Below, one piece after another: positions 16,974 through 25,376 of a stretch of DNA of 64,000 bases. The position numbers were made by a program, and so were the translations under genes. The stretch covers positions 248,001 to 312,000 of the forward strand of contig JAILXV010000003.1 in assembly GCA_045430285.1 (NCBI GenBank), written 5' to 3'. Numbering within the stretch: position 1 is the first letter of the stretch; each line of letters opens with the position of its first letter. This DNA is from Agarilytica sp045430285 (GTDB taxonomy: Bacteria > Pseudomonadota > Gammaproteobacteria > Pseudomonadales > Cellvibrionaceae). Below the pieces are notes generated by a model. It made no database searches. It was given only the letters and a program-made list of their open reading frames with translations, and had not been told where the DNA came from.

Positions 16974-17447
16974 ATGAAAATACTCGCCATCATATTATTT
17001 GCCGCACTGGCCTCCTCTGCTATTGCTGAAAAAACAAAACATGCACATACACACAAGTACCAAAAACCTGGCGCCCCCATTCGGCTACTGGAACCGGACT
17101 TTGTACAGATCGATCCGAACAGCAATCGACGCATTTCCGTTCAATTTGAAACACCCTCAAAAGGGCAACTTAGCGTCATCACAAAGCCAGGCGACGGGCT
17201 GAGCATAAACGAAAACAAAGAAAACACCTTCGACCTAAGCACTGACACCCCAGAACTAGAACTCGACATCGTCACTGGCGATGTAGGCCAATATCACGTC
17301 ATGTTCCACGCGACGGTCAGCGAGCAAGGCTTTACCTCAACCCGTGTATTTGGCTTTGCCGTACAGGTTGGTGAACCGGTGGCCGCTAAGGCTCAAAAAT
17401 CCAGCTCGCCTTTCGTCATTATGAAAGCAGAAGAAACGATTCGATAA
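16974..17447 (+). CDS. Small secreted protein of unknown function
   Basis: 157 residues with a clear signal peptide (MKILAIILFAALASSAIA). The mature part starts with a His-rich HAHTHKY stretch, then a beta-rich segment (IRLLEPDFVQID...VGQYHVMFHATVSEQGFTSTRVFGFAVQVG) that looks like an Ig-like fold. I do not recognise a family. It begins 4 bp after the metalloprotease-like gene, so the two are co-transcribed and may act together; the N-terminal histidines could bind zinc or another metal. Confidence 0.75.
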   Translation: MKILAIILFAALASSAIAEKTKHAHTHKYQKPGAPIRLLEPDFVQIDPNSNRRISVQFETPSKGQLSVITKPGDGLSINENKENTFDLSTDTPELELDIVTGDVGQYHVMFHATVSEQGFTSTRVFGFAVQVGEPVAAKAQKSSSPFVIMKAEETIR

Positions 17448-17471
17448 GCGGCATCAGCGCTAACGCTTATC
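17443..17471. terminator. Possible bidirectional terminator between convergent genes
   Basis: GATAAGCG (17443-17450) pairs perfectly with CGCTTATC (17464-17471) over a 13-nt loop, overlapping both gene ends. No strong U-tract is present on either strand. Confidence 0.45.
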
Positions 17472-18573
17472 TATCAACTAACTCAAACGCCACTCTCGCC
17501 TTCTCCACACCGTTGATTTGGATGGCCAGCGCATGCTGGCCAAGATGGAATTTTCGTGTACTGATTTTTTTGAACGACACTCTTTTATCCAGGACGAGCT
17601 GCTCATCGCGATTCAGCGTTACATTTTTTAGCTTAAACACCTTAGGCGCCAACTGACCATTGGCTTTTTGGTAATACACCACATAATCAATCACACATTT
17701 TTGCCGGTCTTTTTTACTTTTGACGTGAGCAGAAAAAGTGAGCGAATCCCCCACCGACACCTTCTTACTACCAAGAGCTATCTTTTCGACATCAATCGCT
17801 GGCGACTTGGTATAGCCAAGCAACGCAAATACTTTAGGGTGCCCCGCCTTGACCAAGGTACGCGTGCCATGAGAAATCACCCAATCGCTTTTACCCTGAT
17901 CCTCCTCTTGCCAACGCTCACAAATATCCACCACAAGATCAGGGTGATCTTTCGCTATATCATTGAGGTGATTTGCCACCGAACGCTGAACGTACTGGCT
18001 CTCATCCAGTCGCAACTGATCCAACAAAGGGAGAGCCGGCGTCGGATCCTCAACAAAACCACCGAGCCTTAACCCCCAAGGCAGACGCGGCCGAGTACCT
18101 TCAGACACCAAGCGGCGCACATGATCATCTTTATGATCTACCCAGCCCTGCAAGTGAGCCATCACCAACTCGGGATGCTTTTCAATAAAGGGCCTAATCG
18201 CGAATTCAGCACTGAAAAATGGGGTGAGCACCTGCATAACCTTTAGCGCTTTCTTCGGTGCATTCAACCCGTACACTGCGACATAATCCGTCAACGGCCA
18301 GATCGCAAAACCACGCAGAGGATCGTCCGGATCACCACGCTCCCAAACAGCAGGCACCTTAAGTAGTACATCTGCAGCTGTCGAAAATTTGCTGGGGAGA
18401 TAGTCACCCAACACGCCGATCACATGGTCGACACGCTCCTTAAGCTCCAGGCTTTCAATACCCGCCAAGGCATCACGTCGAAAGCCCGCTGCGTCAAAAT
18501 CATCCATAACCAAAGCTAATGCCTTGGCAATACGTTCGATCGCTGGCGCGGCCAACCCCTCTTTCATCAACAT
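17467..18573 (-). CDS. DNA alkylation repair protein, AlkD-like HEAT-repeat family
   Basis: 368-residue cytoplasmic protein. Alpha-helical HEAT-like repeats cover about residues 10-250, including the family segments HKDDHVRRLVSEGTRPRLPWG and DESQYVQRSVANHLNDIAKDHPDLV, then THGTRTLVKAGHP-like SHGTRTLVKAGHP. A C-terminal beta domain (about 265-368) is characteristic of the COG4335 subgroup. AlkD-type enzymes remove bulky alkylated bases without flipping them. The gene stands alone and is convergent with the upstream secreted-protein gene. Confidence 0.85.
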   Translation of the reverse strand: MLMKEGLAAPAIERIAKALALVMDDFDAAGFRRDALAGIESLELKERVDHVIGVLGDYLPSKFSTAADVLLKVPAVWERGDPDDPLRGFAIWPLTDYVAVYGLNAPKKALKVMQVLTPFFSAEFAIRPFIEKHPELVMAHLQGWVDHKDDHVRRLVSEGTRPRLPWGLRLGGFVEDPTPALPLLDQLRLDESQYVQRSVANHLNDIAKDHPDLVVDICERWQEEDQGKSDWVISHGTRTLVKAGHPKVFALLGYTKSPAIDVEKIALGSKKVSVGDSLTFSAHVKSKKDRQKCVIDYVVYYQKANGQLAPKVFKLKNVTLNRDEQLVLDKRVSFKKISTRKFHLGQHALAIQINGVEKARVAFELVDR

Positions 18574-18751
18574 AAAGACTTACCCATGTGAGTTCCCCAA
18601 AAATCTATCTGAATACCTGCCCTAATACTTTAACTGGATACGTTGCGTGGATATTAATACAGCTAATGCCCAAATTTTATAAGAAAGACCCGTCAAGCTG
18701 TCCTATGCTTTTTGTATCCCTTGTTTGCACCCACCTTTTGTAAATCTGGCC

Positions 18752-20209
18752 ATGAATCACGACACGCAAAGTAAAGTATTACTCGTCGAGGACAGCAAAT
18801 CTTTTGCTGCCATCATTCTAAACCTTATTCAGGAGACCCACGGCTTCGAAATCGATGTTGCAGAAAGCCTTGCAGACGTCACCAAGATCCTCAAAAACAA
18901 TCCCGAGCAATACTTCGCATCCATCGTCGACTACCACCTTCCTGACGCTCCAGACGGAGAAGCCATCGACGTCGTCGTTGCGGCACAGATCCCGACGATT
19001 GTGTTCACCGGCAAAAAAGGGAAATCCATAGAAGAAGATTTATGGGCGAAAGGCATTGCCGATTACGCTAATAAATTTGGCACCTACAATCTCGAGTATG
19101 TGACATGGATGATTAACCGCATCAATCTCAATCGAGAGGTTGGAATCTTAGTCGTGGACGACAGCAACGCCGCGTGCCTTTCAATCTCAAAATTACTTGG
19201 GCGCCAAAACTTTATTGTCCACACCGCGCAATCGGGTGACGCTGCGTTAAAAACATTAGAAGCAAACCCTAGCGTCCGTATCGCCGTCATCGACTGCAAT
19301 ATGGAAGGCATGAGCGGCTTTGAATTAACCACCAAAATTCGCGAAACCCATACCCGCGCCAAACTAGAAATTATTGGCATATCCTCTCAGGGCGGTCGTA
19401 GCATGGCCGCTGAATTTATTAAATCAGGCGCCAGCGATTTTGTGCAAAAACCGCTAATACCAGAAGAATTTTTATGCCGCATCAACAATGCCGTAGATCG
19501 CATCGAAGCCTATTTTGAACTAGATAAGCTCAACAAACTTAAAAACCAATTTTTAGGTACAGCCGCGCACGATATTCGCGGTCCATTGGGCTCTATAAAA
19601 ACAGCGACCGACTTTTTACTCAAACGTTCACCATCACCCGAACGCACAGAAAAGCTGCTTAACATGATTCGCAGTAGCAGCGTGGATTTGCTCGAACTAC
19701 TAGAAACCTTGCTCGATATTTCTGTCATCGAAAGCGGCATACCTAAAATTCACAAAGAAACGATTAATCTTTCGGAGGCACTACTAGAACGACTCGAACT
19801 GTATCAATCGGAAGCGGGCTCCAAAGACATCACTATTCGACAAAAAATTCCGCCCAAACTAAATGCGCTGGCTGACCCCCTAAAAGTCAAACAAATATTC
19901 GATAACTTAATCACTAATGCGATTAAATATTCGGAGCCAGACTCCCTGGTTAATATTAAGCTCACAGAAACCGATGACTCGGTAATACTATCGGTACAAG
20001 ATGCGGGGCCTGGTATTTCTGAGGAAGAACAAGCACATTTATTCAAAGCCTTTTCTGTTCTCAGTACAAAAGCCACCGGCGGAGAAAAGAAAACAGGGCT
20101 GGGGCTAGCGATTACCAAAAGTATTGTCGATGCTCATGATGGAAAAATTTATTACACCCACAACGACGATACGCATTCAACATTTTATGTCGCACTTCCA
20201 AAAAAGTAA
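18752..20209 (+). CDS. Two-receiver hybrid sensor histidine kinase
   Basis: 485 residues with the unusual order REC-REC-HisKA-HATPase and no membrane segment or sensor domain. First receiver: LLVEDS and phosphoacceptor IVDYHLPD (about residues 6-120). Second receiver: ILVVDDS, VIDCNMEGMSG, and FVQKP (about 130-250). The kinase has H-box AAHDIRGPLG, N-box DNLITNAIKYS, and the G boxes DAGPGI and KTGLGLAI. I prefer ATG 18752 to the upstream TTG because the receiver fold starts only a few residues later. Phosphorylation of the receivers by another kinase probably sets its output; the partner is not in this window. Confidence 0.9.
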   Translation: MNHDTQSKVLLVEDSKSFAAIILNLIQETHGFEIDVAESLADVTKILKNNPEQYFASIVDYHLPDAPDGEAIDVVVAAQIPTIVFTGKKGKSIEEDLWAKGIADYANKFGTYNLEYVTWMINRINLNREVGILVVDDSNAACLSISKLLGRQNFIVHTAQSGDAALKTLEANPSVRIAVIDCNMEGMSGFELTTKIRETHTRAKLEIIGISSQGGRSMAAEFIKSGASDFVQKPLIPEEFLCRINNAVDRIEAYFELDKLNKLKNQFLGTAAHDIRGPLGSIKTATDFLLKRSPSPERTEKLLNMIRSSSVDLLELLETLLDISVIESGIPKIHKETINLSEALLERLELYQSEAGSKDITIRQKIPPKLNALADPLKVKQIFDNLITNAIKYSEPDSLVNIKLTETDDSVILSVQDAGPGISEEEQAHLFKAFSVLSTKATGGEKKTGLGLAITKSIVDAHDGKIYYTHNDDTHSTFYVALPKK

Positions 20210-20263
20210 CATCACGGCATTTTATGTCGCGCAAAGCGTAGTAAACATTATCAACCCGCCGAA

Positions 20264-20677
20264 TTAACGATCAACATCTGCAAGCCATACGTCTTTGCAC
20301 CACATCCAAAAATCTTCCCATTCGATCGTTAGCGCTTGCCCATCCCAAAAAAACACTTTGCCATCTTCAGCAATACAGGCATAACCGCCGTTGTATTCGC
20401 ACACAGGTATATATTCCCGGGGCAAACCGATATCCCAAGCCCGTGCAGTGACTTCCGGCAAATACGTATGAGAACGCGGGTCAGCTGCGGTGACCGGTTC
20501 CAAGGCACCTATAATTGCGTCACTTGCTTCTAATAGATATTTGCGCAAGTCATGCGGCAAAGAGATTAATATCTCTTCTTCAATACAGACCAATTCATCT
20601 TCAGTCGGCAACTCCAGTGGCATACTCACGCTCTGGCTATTCTCTTGCAAAAACTCTATCACTTCTTCCACGCTCAC
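20264..20677 (-). CDS. SMI1/KNR4 (SUKH)-family protein
   Basis: 137 residues. The SUKH signature appears as LPTEDELVCIEEEILISLPHDLRKYLLEASD at the start and YIPVCEYNGGYACIAEDGKVFFWDG near the end. SUKH proteins often act as immunity proteins against polymorphic toxins, but many stand-alone copies exist with no known role. No toxin gene is visible here; two small ORFs just upstream (20798-21087) may be remnants of one. Function therefore uncertain. Confidence 0.75.
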   Translation of the reverse strand: MSVEEVIEFLQENSQSVSMPLELPTEDELVCIEEEILISLPHDLRKYLLEASDAIIGALEPVTAADPRSHTYLPEVTARAWDIGLPREYIPVCEYNGGYACIAEDGKVFFWDGQALTIEWEDFWMWCKDVWLADVDR

Positions 20678-20797
20678 CTTGCCTTTACTTACTTAACGCT
20701 CATTAAATAAACATATGGATGTAGCACTCGGGCGCTACATATAAGCGCAAAGCATAAACGAAAACCCAGTCCACAGCCGCCTTAATCCCCTCTCGAC

Positions 20798-21087
20798 TCA
20801 CTCAAAATACATCACTTCTTCCTCTGCGATACTGAAACCCGACAAAAACACCCCGCATCCGCCATGATCAACTAAGGCATTCCACCACGCGGCAATCATG
20901 GATTCTGGAAATAAGCGGCTAACGACAGAGGGGCAAAGGCCTTATTTTTTGCCAACTCCGTCACACTTCTTGCCGTATCACTAATAATTAATTCATTTAA
21001 CACATCATGATTTTTATTCGAGATTCCACGAGAAAGGCCAGAATAACCGATTGTATCGATACCAACCCACGATGCGGTTTTAAGCAC
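20798..21087 (-). pseudogene. Two overlapping small ORFs, possible gene remnant
   Basis: A 63-residue ORF (stop at 20896-20898, GTG start at 21087) overlaps by ATGA a 33-residue ORF (20899 to 20798) with a sensible-looking sequence (WWNALVDHGG, GFSIAEEEVMYFE). Together they look like a single short gene broken by a frameshift, or two coupled mini-genes. No family recognised. Located upstream of the SUKH gene on the same strand. Confidence 0.3.
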
Positions 21088-21296
21088 GAATGCTTTTTAT
21101 AAACCTCAGTTACAAATTACGAATCAGAATAAAAAACTTCAAGATGCAATCACTTGGAACTCGGCTACAATTAAGAAGCCTTCCAGATGAGCCCTTCATT
21201 TGCGGTGATATTATCAAGGAGGTCATTTCGACGAAAAGCAGAGCGGAATGCAATGAGAATGACAAAGACACTGACAAAGAGAAAAGCGTTGTAGAG

Positions 21297-21464
21297 ATGA
21301 TTATGACAAACCAAGAACAAAGCCCTTTTGCAATTGAACAACTCGAAGAAGCCCTGGAAGAGCGGCAAACCCCCGATCGCCGTAAAGACCAGCAAAGCAT
21401 CGACAGCCTCGACGAAGATCGGCGCAAGCAGGACAGGCGCGATATGGCAGCAACCAAGCACTAA
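21297..21464 (+). CDS. Small charged hypothetical protein
   Basis: About 55 residues, starting at MIMTNQEQ; the same frame is open upstream to 21090, but the upstream part has poor composition and no better start. It is very rich in Asp, Glu, Arg and Gln, with repeated RR-DRR units (TPDRRKDQQ, EDRRKQDRRD). Such a tail is probably disordered or nucleic-acid binding. It is followed by a good plus-strand terminator at 21533-21565, which supports its being a real transcription unit. No family recognised. Confidence 0.45.
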   Translation: MIMTNQEQSPFAIEQLEEALEERQTPDRRKDQQSIDSLDEDRRKQDRRDMAATKH

Positions 21465-21480
21465 GCCCTAACCGTGCCCT

Positions 21481-21502
21481 AGGCGATATTCCCGTATCGC
21501 CT
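21481..21502. repeat. 8-bp inverted repeat after the small gene
   Basis: AGGCGATA (21481-21488) and TATCGCCT (21495-21502), 6-nt loop, no U-tract. It precedes the stronger terminator at 21533-21565. Confidence 0.5.
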
Positions 21503-21532
21503 GCTGAATAACGCCCACCAACACCAATAAGA

Positions 21533-21565
21533 CCGCAAGCCCATATAAGCTTGCGGTTTTGCGTT
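21533..21565. terminator. Terminator between small gene and chemoreceptor gene
   Basis: CCGCAAGC (21533-21540) pairs with GCTTGCGG (21549-21556), followed on the plus strand by TTTTGCGTTT. On the minus strand it ends the chemoreceptor transcript with a weaker U-rich run. Confidence 0.8.
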
Positions 21566-21567
21566 TC

Positions 21568-24500
21568 CTAGCCTCGGAAAAATTCTATTAACGTATCCAA
21601 ACGCTGCGCCTGATCGGACATGCTCGCGCTCGCAGACATTGCCTGCTCCACCATGGCCGCATTTTCTTGCGTCATGGTATCCATATTGGAAACGGCTTGG
21701 CCAACTTGCTCGATGCCGCTGGATTGTTCACGCGCACCCAGAAGAATATCTTCCATTTTGATACTTACCTGTTCAATCTCTGAAACAATAGATTTCAACG
21801 TTCGATCCGAGTGCCCCACCAGCTGAGAACCCCCTTCGACCTTTTCTACGGAATCCACGATCAAGTCTTTAATCTCTTTCGCGGCTGTGGCCGAGCGCTG
21901 AGCAAGATTCCTCACTTCGGATGCAACGACGGCAAAGCCTCTACCTTGCTCTCCTGCTCGCGCTGCTTCCACCGCTGCATTTAACGCTAACAAGTTTGTC
22001 TGAAATGCGATCTCATCAATCACACCAATAATATTAGAGATTTTTTTACTGGCTTCAGAAATTTCCAGCATCGATGCAGCGGTTTGCTCTACTGCACTGT
22101 TCCCTTCGCGAGCAATGGATACCGACTTACCCGCAACTTCACTCGCCTCCCGCGCATTGGCTTCGCTTTGGCGAACCGTGGAGGTCATTTCCTCCATACT
22201 TGCGGCAGTTTCTTCAAGTGACGCGGCCTGCTGTTCAGTACGCGTGCCCAAGCTTTGAATGCCCTGGCTAATTTCCAACGCGCCCGATGCAATGGTGCCC
22301 GATACAGTTGAAATATCACCTATAATATCGCGCAACTTGTGCACGGTATTATTTGCATCCGTTTTTAACTGCGCGAACTTCCCATCGTAATCGCCCGTCA
22401 TCGTCTGACTAAGGTCGCCCCCTGCAAGAGAAGAGAACAAGCGCATCACATCATCCACTGCGACATCAGTGGTTTCCAATAAGCGATTTAAACCCTTGCT
22501 AATCACCTCAAAAAAGCCTTCTTTGTCCTCGAGTGCTAAGCGCACATCAAAGTCACCGGCGGCCGCTTTCTCGATCACCGCATCAATTTCTGCTTCGATT
22601 TTTACCTCTGCACTTCTATTTTGCCACTCGACCACGGTACCCAAACGCTGATTATCTGGATCCATAATAGGCGAAGTGGTCACAACGAAAGTGCTGTCGT
22701 TCGCCGCGAATTCGGTACGTGCAATATCGTTAAGTGATGCAATGGCGTTGATACCCAAAGCCTCCTCAGCGGCGAACACCGACATATCTGCCCCCACCAA
22801 GTGGGTAGGATCTGATAAAGAGAAATGAGCCGACACATCCTGCCGGCAGCCTTCCATCATGCTTATAAGTGCCTTATTGGCATAGATCACTTTATGCGAG
22901 GGGTCTGCAATTAATGTAGAAGTTGAAGAATTATCGAGCGCCTGGCGTATGCGTGCGTTCTTTTCAAATATTTTTCGTTCTTCCTCTTCTTTCGCAAGCG
23001 ACTCTGTCAGATTAATCCACTCCACGACAGCACCCAAAAATTTATCGCTCTCATCGCGAATAGGCGTTGCAGAAAGTTGAAACGTTAAACTGGAGACGGT
23101 AATTTTTGTGTTGTAACTTTCGGTCAAACCGGAAAGAAGATTGCGTTGATGCGAAGGCTCTGCATGAAATACATCAAAATTAGCACCCAGCACTTTATCT
23201 GCTTTAAAATCAGGCAATGCCTTTTGCAGCTCGGGTTCCACCTCTTGCATTAAACGTTCAGCCGCATTGTTTTCGTACACAATCGTAAAGTCAGCATCGG
23301 CTATCATCACCGAGGTTGCCGACACATCAAGTGCCTGCTTAATAATAAGCGTTTCTTGCGCTTGGGATTTTGCCTCAGCAGACGCCTGTTCGGCCGCGGC
23401 GGATTTTTCTTCTGCAATCTTCGCTTGCTCACTCGCCGCTTTAGTCGCATCACTGACACGCTCGACCGCAGTATTGACACCCCGCGCTAACTCGCCAAGC
23501 TGGCCAGGATAATTTGCATCTACTTTTTCGCCGAACCGCCCATTCCCAAGCTCAGCCAACACAAAGTTTGTTCTGGCTACCGCGGTGTCCATATTATTCA
23601 ATAAGGAATTAAAGGCTCGGCTGGTTTCACCCACTTCGTCGCGGTGTTGGTTATCCAAGCGCAGCGAGAAATCACCATGGCGCTGTACATTTTGAATCGT
23701 ATCACCCAAGGTCAGTATCGGCGCAGAGATCATGCGCGCAATATAAACTGCGAACACCACAATAAGCGCAACAAACACCAACCCAAGAAGTACAATGATG
23801 GTGATCAGCTTCGCTACTGGCGCGAAAGCTTCAGACTCATCTATATCCGCCATAATGGCCCACTTAAACTCTCCGAGATCGAGTGGTGCATAGGATGAAA
23901 GAACAGGGTTGCCATTGTAATCCATGACGATTTCACTGCCTGACTTTCCCGACAAGGCTTTGCGAGAGGCTTCTGTATCAACCTTACCTTTATCTTGATG
24001 CCTAAACGAACTCGCGACGGTGTGATACGTAGGGTCCAGGTATGAGTCAGAACGCATGAGCATATCCTGCCCCACCAAATAGGTTTCACCAGATTCGCCC
24101 ATGCCCGAGCGCTCAGTCATTACTTCGTTAATCGGCTCAAGGGGCATTTGGAAAATCAGCACGCCCACTTTTTTATCTTGCTTAAAAACCGGTGTCGCAA
24201 TAAAACTCGCTGGCGCTTCGTAAGAAGGGGTATAGGGCAGGTAGTCTTTTAGCGTGAACTCGCCATTGTTTAATCCTGCAGCATCAACAAAGGCTTCTGC
24301 AAAATTTGTATTCGCATAAGGACCGTCCCTTAACGATGTGCCGTAATCCAGTTCCTTAAACACGGAATACACAATATCCCCCGTTTCAATATCAACCAGA
24401 AATATGTCGTAATAGCCAAATTTTTCGAGAAAGGTGCGAATACCGTGATGATATTCCCTATGGGAGCGGTGGTAGGCACTGGCGCCTTCAGCAGCATCAA

Positions 24501-24999
24501 GTAGGTGCTTTTCACCCAAGGGGTTCGCATTGGTTTGAATATAAAAGTATTGCGCCACGACCGCTTCAGCATCCAGGCTATCCAATAGCGCAGCAATATT
24601 TGCGTCCTTGCCATCATTTTCTTCGCGGTATTTTTTACCATAGTGATTAAGGTAATAATCCCGCAACGCTTCTCGCATACGCGTAACATCACGAGCGTCG
24701 GCACCCTCAGCATCTGGCAGTGCTTGAAACGATTGAGAAAAGGTCTCCATCGCTGCAACAACCGACGGCATCTGCGCCATGGTAAGCACTTGATTCTCTA
24801 CCCGCGTAAAATACCGCTTCACCGCAGCGGCCTTAATATCCCTTACCGCTTCAAGTTGATCAAACGCCTTCATTTCTAAATCGGATTTTGCAATCTGTAG
24901 CGCGACCAAGGTAACAAAAAACATTGGCACAAGGCCGACCAACGCCAAAACAAAGAGCTGCTTACGTACTAAAGGGAGGCTCAAAAACCAAGATGTCAT
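21568..24999 (-). CDS. Methyl-accepting chemotaxis protein with Cache, HAMP and two PAS domains
   Basis: 1143-residue transmembrane chemoreceptor. Membrane helix 1 is near residues 13-31, a large periplasmic double-Cache region follows (about 35-395), and helix 2 is IIVLLGLVFVALIVVFAVYIARM (about 398-422). Then HAMP, an Ala/Glu-rich coiled coil, two PAS-like repeats (ALDVSATSVMIADADFTIVYENNAAERLM; ALDNSSTSTLIADPSHKVIYANKALISMM), a second HAMP region and the MCP signalling tip EIAFQTNLLALNAAVEAARAGEQGRGFAVVA. Ligands are likely small molecules such as amino acids; the PAS repeats could add cytoplasmic redox or energy sensing. No che genes are adjacent. Confidence 0.95.
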   Translation of the reverse strand: MTSWFLSLPLVRKQLFVLALVGLVPMFFVTLVALQIAKSDLEMKAFDQLEAVRDIKAAAVKRYFTRVENQVLTMAQMPSVVAAMETFSQSFQALPDAEGADARDVTRMREALRDYYLNHYGKKYREENDGKDANIAALLDSLDAEAVVAQYFYIQTNANPLGEKHLLDAAEGASAYHRSHREYHHGIRTFLEKFGYYDIFLVDIETGDIVYSVFKELDYGTSLRDGPYANTNFAEAFVDAAGLNNGEFTLKDYLPYTPSYEAPASFIATPVFKQDKKVGVLIFQMPLEPINEVMTERSGMGESGETYLVGQDMLMRSDSYLDPTYHTVASSFRHQDKGKVDTEASRKALSGKSGSEIVMDYNGNPVLSSYAPLDLGEFKWAIMADIDESEAFAPVAKLITIIVLLGLVFVALIVVFAVYIARMISAPILTLGDTIQNVQRHGDFSLRLDNQHRDEVGETSRAFNSLLNNMDTAVARTNFVLAELGNGRFGEKVDANYPGQLGELARGVNTAVERVSDATKAASEQAKIAEEKSAAAEQASAEAKSQAQETLIIKQALDVSATSVMIADADFTIVYENNAAERLMQEVEPELQKALPDFKADKVLGANFDVFHAEPSHQRNLLSGLTESYNTKITVSSLTFQLSATPIRDESDKFLGAVVEWINLTESLAKEEEERKIFEKNARIRQALDNSSTSTLIADPSHKVIYANKALISMMEGCRQDVSAHFSLSDPTHLVGADMSVFAAEEALGINAIASLNDIARTEFAANDSTFVVTTSPIMDPDNQRLGTVVEWQNRSAEVKIEAEIDAVIEKAAAGDFDVRLALEDKEGFFEVISKGLNRLLETTDVAVDDVMRLFSSLAGGDLSQTMTGDYDGKFAQLKTDANNTVHKLRDIIGDISTVSGTIASGALEISQGIQSLGTRTEQQAASLEETAASMEEMTSTVRQSEANAREASEVAGKSVSIAREGNSAVEQTAASMLEISEASKKISNIIGVIDEIAFQTNLLALNAAVEAARAGEQGRGFAVVASEVRNLAQRSATAAKEIKDLIVDSVEKVEGGSQLVGHSDRTLKSIVSEIEQVSIKMEDILLGAREQSSGIEQVGQAVSNMDTMTQENAAMVEQAMSASASMSDQAQRLDTLIEFFRG

Positions 25000-25376
25000 A
25001 ATTCACCGGATGAAGGATTTTTTGGACAAAGCACTTCTAAATATAGGAAATTTCAGTGAACTTTCGAGGGGAGAAAACCGTACTTATGCCACACCGATTA
25101 AGCGATCGCTTAAGCAGAAAAAGAAAATGGGATAAACACGTAAGATTTTGCTTTCTTTTGGTGCAAACAACACAGGTCGGTTACATAAAAGTATAACCAA
25201 CGGGATTTTTTATGAGAAGAAATTGTAGATAGCGGCCCAAGCCAGAAAGCTTTATAACCAAAATCCGTAATAAAAACGGTTTCAATATAAAAGCATTCTA
25301 TAGTCTTCTCTCTCCGTGAGCCCGTTTTAAAAAGACGGCACGCACGAAGAGAGAGCGTACTCCTTTAAATGAGCGA
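25000..25376. other. Intergenic region between the chemoreceptor and tex
   Basis: No gene seen. Near the tex end (about 25304-25355) CTCTCTC...GTG and CAC...GAGAGAG arms with an inner CCGT/ACGG stem form a long imperfect hairpin that may end tex transcription. GGTTA/TAACC arms around 25177-25199 form a smaller one. The chemoreceptor promoter should lie here but no convincing -35/-10 pair stood out. Confidence 0.4.
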
